A stretch of 23,947 nucleotides of DNA. Origin: an uncultured Collinsella sp. (lineage in GTDB: Bacteria; Actinomycetota; Coriobacteriia; Coriobacteriales; Coriobacteriaceae). The notes below the pieces were generated by a model. It did no database searches and was not told the DNA's origin. It was given only the letters and a program-made list of their open reading frames with translations. Of the stretch, positions 20,796 to 23,947 are shown one piece after another. The stretch is from positions 1 through 23,947 of the forward strand of contig UQIC01000032.1 of the NCBI GenBank assembly GCA_900540985.1, in the 5' to 3' direction. Numbering within the stretch: the stretch's first letter is position 1; the number at the start of each line of letters is the position of its first letter. The translations under genes were made by a program, and so were the position numbers.

Positions 20796-20871
20796 TGGAG
20801 CCAGCGACCGGGCTCGAACCGGTGACCCCCGCTTTACGAGAGCGGTGCTCTACCAACTGAGCTACGCTGGC
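20796..20871 (-). tRNA. tRNA-Thr (anticodon CGT)
   Basis: The minus strand gives a complete 76-nt cloverleaf including an encoded CCA: acceptor GCCAGCG / CGCTGGC, D-arm TAGCTCAGTTGGTAGAGC, anticodon arm CCGCT-CTCGTAA-AGCGG with anticodon CGT (20836-20838 on the plus strand), and T-arm ACCGG-TTCGAGC-CCGGT. CGT reads ACG threonine codons. A plus-strand ORF through this gene is a well-known kind of false call. Confidence 0.97.
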
Positions 20872-21028
20872 GGCCATGTGGTGACGCAATTGAGGCGTCA
20901 ACGGCTGTCTATGATACGGGACATCGCAAATCCGCGCAAGTGTTCTGACGGCTTTTCTCACTTTAAATGCACTAATATTGGAGACGCGATGTCTTGCTCT
21001 TACGGGTCTCAAACAGAATGGGGCAGCG

Positions 21029-21523
21029 ATGGCTCAACCCAAGATTCTTCTCGCACGCATCGATGATCGGTTTATTTACGGGCAAGACGTTGAGCTGTGG
21101 AACGAGGCTGTGGGTTCCAACCTCGTCCTAATCGTCAACGACGAGATTGCGGCTGATTCGCGCAAGTGGGCGCCTATGAGGGTCGCGGCGCCCGAGGGCG
21201 TGTGGACGCGGTTTTTTTCGGTGCAAAGGACCATCGACATCATTCATACCGCAACGCCGCGCCAATGGATTCTCATCATGGTGGCGTCGCCCGCGGATGC
21301 ATTGGCGCTGGTGAAGGGTGGCGTGCCAATAACCAAGATCAGCATCGGCCATATGCGGGCGGGGGAGGGCAAACGCTCTGTAACGCCCGCGGTCGCCATA
21401 GACGATGCGGACATCGCCGTCCTCAAAGAGCTACAAAAGCTCGGAGTAGAGCTGGAAATCCGCTATCTCCCAAGCTCCAATCCCGACCCCATCCAACGAG
21501 TCATTGGGGACGTTCTTAAATGA
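21029..21523 (+). CDS. Orphan EIIB-like PTS protein lacking the phospho-histidine
   Basis: The 164-aa product aligns along its whole length with the EIIB at 11294: 'LLARIDDRFIYGQ' against 'LLTRIDNRLVHGQ', shared 'TRFFS', 'LVKGGVPI', 'ELQKLGVELEIR'. The phosphorylated His17 is Tyr17 here, so normal phosphotransfer should be impossible. No EIIA, EIIC or EIID is adjacent. It may be a regulatory relic or decoy that still docks to EIIA or EIIC, or a pseudogene kept open. The last codons ('VIGDVLK') lie in the left arm of a repeat (21501-21529), so the original C-terminus may have been replaced by it. ATG 21029 is chosen because homology starts there; the ribosome site (GGGG) is weak. Confidence 0.85.
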   Translation: MAQPKILLARIDDRFIYGQDVELWNEAVGSNLVLIVNDEIAADSRKWAPMRVAAPEGVWTRFFSVQRTIDIIHTATPRQWILIMVASPADALALVKGGVPITKISIGHMRAGEGKRSVTPAVAIDDADIAVLKELQKLGVELEIRYLPSSNPDPIQRVIGDVLK

Positions 21524-21676
21524 CTAGTCAAACGGGACACCCTTGGCACTTGGGGACGTTCCTTATGTGCCGGCCTTTTAGGAACGTCCCCAAGTGCCGG
21601 CAGATTGGGACAGTCCTTCTCGCCAAACGTTAAAGACTGTCCCCAACGACTAGTCATTTAAGAACGTCCCCAATGA
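21501..21676. repeat. Nested palindromic repeat (REP/MITE-like)
   Basis: A 29-bp perfect inverted repeat forms the outside (21501-21529 with 21648-21676). Inside are a 19-bp perfect hairpin (21545-21563 with 21580-21598, 16-nt loop) and a 9-bp hairpin GGGACAGTC / GACTGTCCC (21607-21615, 21635-21643). All arms share variants of TTGGGGACGTTC or TTGGGACAGTC. The whole could fold as a three-way cruciform. This is typical of REP-like or miniature mobile sequences. Confidence 0.8.
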
Positions 21677-21687
21677 CTAGGTAGCAA

Positions 21688-21718
21688 AGTGCCCGTCGGC
21701 GGTGTGTCGGCGGGCGCT
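21688..21718 (-). terminator. Probable terminator of galM (minus strand)
   Basis: A 13-bp stem with three G-T wobbles (21688-21700 with 21706-21718) lies 27 nt past the galM stop; on the minus strand a short TTT follows. It is a moderate candidate. Confidence 0.5.
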
Positions 21719-21744
21719 GCTGTGCGATATATTGCGTTATGGGC

Positions 21745-22797
21745 TTAGTGCCTCATAAAGTGGTATTCGATCACATTGCTATAGGGGTGACCCGGGCCCA
21801 CGATGCCCTGCGGGAACAGCGGCTGGTGCGGCGTGTCGGGGTACATCTCTGCCTCGAGGGCAAAGCCGGCGCCCCAGCCATAGTTAGCATCGTCCTTGGC
21901 GTGCTCGTCGCCCAGCCAGTTGCCGGTGTAGAGCTGCACGCCCGGGGCGGTGGTGTAGTAGTCCAGCTCACGACCGGTCCACATCTCCTCGACGTGCATC
22001 GCGCGGCGCAGATTACGGCCGTACTGATAGCCATCGATGCACAGACAGTGATCGTAGCCACGGGCCTGCTTAATCTGCGGGTCGTCGGCTTCCATGCCAG
22101 GAGCGACGGGGCGCAGCTCACGGAAGTCAAACGGTGTGCCCTCGACCGGAGCGATCTCGCCGGTGGGGATATTCTGCTCGTTGATGGGCAGGTAGTGGGC
22201 AGCGTTGGCAACAAAGAAGTGCTCGCAGTCCATGCCGGCGTTATGGCCGGCAAGGTTAAAGTACGTGTGGTTGGTCATGGACACATAGGTGGCACGGTCG
22301 CTCTCGCAGCCATATTCGATACGGAAGCGGCCGGTGCGCGTCACGGTAAACACGGCCGTAAAGGTGCGGTTGCCGGGAAGGCCCAACTCGCCGTCCTCAA
22401 GTGAGGTGGTCATGCGCACGGCGTTGTGGACCTCGTCGAGTTCAACATCCCATACGCGCTTGTGCAGACCATGCTCAAGATCGCTGTGCAGGTTGTTGGT
22501 GCCCTCGTTGGCGGGCATATGCCAGTCCGTGCCGGCGATGGTGATCATGGCACCCGCAGTGCGGTTGGCCACGGGGCCGATGGTCGCCCCAAAGCAGGCG
22601 GGGTTGTCAAAGTAATCCTCGAGCTTATCGAAGCCCAGCACCACGTCGCGCACGTTGCCGGGAATGTCGGGCACATCGATACCAAGTACGGTGGCGCCAT
22701 AGTCCATAATGCGAACGCAGATCTCGGGCCCGTTGAGGGTGTAACGATGAACAGGGGTACCGCACGGCGCGGTGCCGAAAAGCTCGGAAGTGATCAT
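21745..22797 (-). CDS. galM: Aldose 1-epimerase (galactose mutarotase)
   Basis: The 350-aa product has the classical GalM motifs: 'GATIGPVANRTAGA' (70-83), 'NNLHSD' (101-106, His104), 'MTNHTYFNLAGH' (174-185, catalytic acid His177), 'GYDHCLCI' (247-254) and 'FALEAEMYPDTPH' (312-324, catalytic base Glu315). It interconverts alpha and beta anomers of galactose/glucose in the cytoplasm. The start at 22797 has AGGA six nt upstream on the minus strand; a longer frame from 22857 adds residues unlike the family. It is divergent from the DeoR-type regulator, which may control it. Confidence 0.93.
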   Translation of the reverse strand: MITSELFGTAPCGTPVHRYTLNGPEICVRIMDYGATVLGIDVPDIPGNVRDVVLGFDKLEDYFDNPACFGATIGPVANRTAGAMITIAGTDWHMPANEGTNNLHSDLEHGLHKRVWDVELDEVHNAVRMTTSLEDGELGLPGNRTFTAVFTVTRTGRFRIEYGCESDRATYVSMTNHTYFNLAGHNAGMDCEHFFVANAAHYLPINEQNIPTGEIAPVEGTPFDFRELRPVAPGMEADDPQIKQARGYDHCLCIDGYQYGRNLRRAMHVEEMWTGRELDYYTTAPGVQLYTGNWLGDEHAKDDANYGWGAGFALEAEMYPDTPHQPLFPQGIVGPGHPYSNVIEYHFMRH

Positions 22798-23003
22798 TTG
22801 GTTCCTAACATCGAGGTATTTCCGACAAACTGTAGCGCGAACAGGCGAGATTATCACTACACCCCACTAAAGCAGGGGGTATTTTTCTCAAAAAAGTGAT
22901 GATTGGAGCTGTGCGGGCGTTCATTTTTGACGCGCACGAGTCTGATACAATTTGTTCGTTACTGTTTGAATGATATGCGCGCAAAGAACGGCGAGGATTC
23001 ATC

Positions 23004-23768
23004 GTGATTAAGGCAGAGCGACAGGATAAGGTTCGCCAGCTGCTCGAGGAGCAGGGCACGGTCTCGGTCAAGGAGATTTCGGATGCACTGGGCGTTTCGG
23101 ACATGACGATTCGCCGCGACCTCGAAGAACTTGCGAGCCTGGGCGAGATTGAACGCGTGCACGGAGGAGCCCGTAGTGCACAGGGCCGTCCCCACGCTAT
23201 GTTGCGCCACGAGTATTCGCACAGCGAAAAGCGCACCAAGCATGCCGAGGAAAAGCTGCAGATCGCGCGCCGCGCCGTGGAGCTCATCGAGGAGGTCTCG
23301 ACCATCTTTTTGGGCACGGGCACCACGGTTGAGCAGATGGCCTCGATGCTGCCGGCGTTTCGCCTGCGCATTGTGACTAATTCACTTTCGGTGTTTAACC
23401 TGCTCGAGGCGCGCGAAGACTGCGAACTGTGCCTGGTGGGCGGCGTGTACCGCCGCCGCACTGCCGCCTTTGTGGGCCCCACGGCCGAGGACACCTTGCG
23501 CGCACTGGGGATCGACGCAGCCTTTATCGGCGCAAACGGCATTCTGGACGGCGACGTGTCCACGTCTAACATGGAAGAGGGCCGCATCCAGCAGCTCGCC
23601 TTTAGCAAGGCTGACTCGCGCTATCTGATCGCCGACTCCAGCAAGATCGGCAAGCGCGACTTCTACACCTTCTGCCGCCTGGACAGTTTGGACGCCGTGG
23701 TGTGCGAGCCGGGTATTACCGCCGAGGACCGCACTGCTATCGAGGAGCACACGCAGGTCATCTGCTAG
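23004..23768 (+). CDS. DeoR-family transcriptional regulator (LacR/GlpR-like)
   Basis: The 254-aa product begins with the DeoR HTH: 'ERQDKVRQLLEEQGTVSVKE' (5-24), 'ISDALGVSDMTIRRDLEELA' and 'RVHGGA'. The sugar-phosphate sensor follows, with 'FLGTGTTVEQMA', 'IVTNS', 'LVGGVYRRRTAAFVGPTAED' and 'LIADSSKIGKRDF', all family hallmarks. Ligands for such regulators are phosphorylated sugars such as tagatose-6-P (LacR), fructose-1-P (FruR) or glycerol-3-P. The start is GTG at 23004 with GAGGA at 22993-22997; no ATG fits the conserved N-terminus. Targets could be the divergent galM or the gene beyond the window. The 206-bp gap to galM is AT-rich. Confidence 0.93.
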   Translation: MIKAERQDKVRQLLEEQGTVSVKEISDALGVSDMTIRRDLEELASLGEIERVHGGARSAQGRPHAMLRHEYSHSEKRTKHAEEKLQIARRAVELIEEVSTIFLGTGTTVEQMASMLPAFRLRIVTNSLSVFNLLEAREDCELCLVGGVYRRRTAAFVGPTAEDTLRALGIDAAFIGANGILDGDVSTSNMEEGRIQQLAFSKADSRYLIADSSKIGKRDFYTFCRLDSLDAVVCEPGITAEDRTAIEEHTQVIC

Positions 23769-23827
23769 CTAATGCTACAGACGATACTTCTGCCCCCCCT
23801 GCCGGCGCGGGGATTATCGCTTCACAA

Positions 23828-23934
23828 TGACGCGCAAAATGACACGTAAATGTAAAAACGCCATTTGCGCGTCAAATATGATGACGTGTAAAAATTGGCT
23901 CTGTTAGACCAAGGTTGACATAAAAACGATGTCA
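23828..23934. promoter_or_regulatory. Palindrome-rich control region at the window end
   Basis: TGACGCGCAAA (23828-23838) and its exact complement (23864-23874) flank a stretch containing the related TGACACGTAAA; TGACGTGTAAA follows near 23883. A TTGACA -35-like hexamer (23915-23920) overlaps a TGACAT / ATGTCA repeat (23916-23921, 23929-23934). This looks like an operator array ahead of a gene past 23947. Confidence 0.5.
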
Positions 23935-23947
23935 CCGCGAGGCGGTA

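Noticed and set aside
20611..21066. A 151-codon ORF across the tRNA
   Set aside because: It reads antisense through tRNA-Thr and its terminator; this is a common false annotation.
21745..22857. CRISPR or prophage features in the right part
   Set aside because: I saw no regularly spaced direct repeats, integrase, or phage structural genes anywhere in the window; the repeats found are inverted and isolated.

Overview
The window looks like chromosomal DNA of a gut coriobacterium, most likely Collinsella or a close relative. This rests on the high GC, the strong GAG/GCC codon bias, a mannose-family PTS locus that includes a YajC-like gene, a His/Cys-tailed 3-hydroxyisobutyrate dehydrogenase homologue, and repeats of a kind I associate with Coriobacteriia. 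The genus is inferred from general resemblance, not from a database match.

Left part (1-9900), mostly housekeeping and small operons: a C-terminal fragment of a PD-(D/E)XK-like nuclease protein; a 216-bp inverted-repeat element and a strong hairpin; a lipoprotein of the SBP_bac_3 amino-acid-binding family behind a ~330-nt leader; long-form hpf; degV; a tight four-gene operon (dehydrogenase, small membrane protein, HEAT-like protein, isocitrate dehydrogenase); a membrane-anchored SurA-like protein; and, on the minus strand, a DUF2975 membrane protein with its XRE regulator.

Centre (9900-20600), a catabolic locus for an amino sugar, best explained as N-acetylgalactosamine/galactosamine (mucin or glycosaminoglycan sugars). 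A 700-bp AT-rich control region with a cre-like site and several palindromes precedes PTS EIIA, YajC, EIIB, EIIC and EIID. Then come a GntR/HutC regulator, an AgaS-type deaminase/isomerase, a NagA/AgaA-type deacetylase, a minus-strand flavodoxin, a LacX-like epimerase, a LacC-type sugar-phosphate kinase and a YhcH-family protein. Together these would import and phosphorylate the sugar, deacetylate it, deaminate it to tagatose-6-P and phosphorylate it to the bisphosphate; the aldolase is not in the window. The same 13-mer containing TGGT-N4-ACCA lies ahead of both the PTS operon and agaS, so the GntR protein is the likely shared repressor. A decayed 3' fragment of a second nagA-like gene sits between the kinase and yhcH.

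Right part (20600-23947): a tRNA-Thr(CGT) on the minus strand with its own terminator; an orphan EIIB paralogue in which the phosphorylated histidine is tyrosine, whose 3' end runs into a nested palindromic repeat (21501-21676); galM on the minus strand; a divergent DeoR/LacR-type regulator; and, at the end, a palindrome-rich control region for a gene beyond the window.
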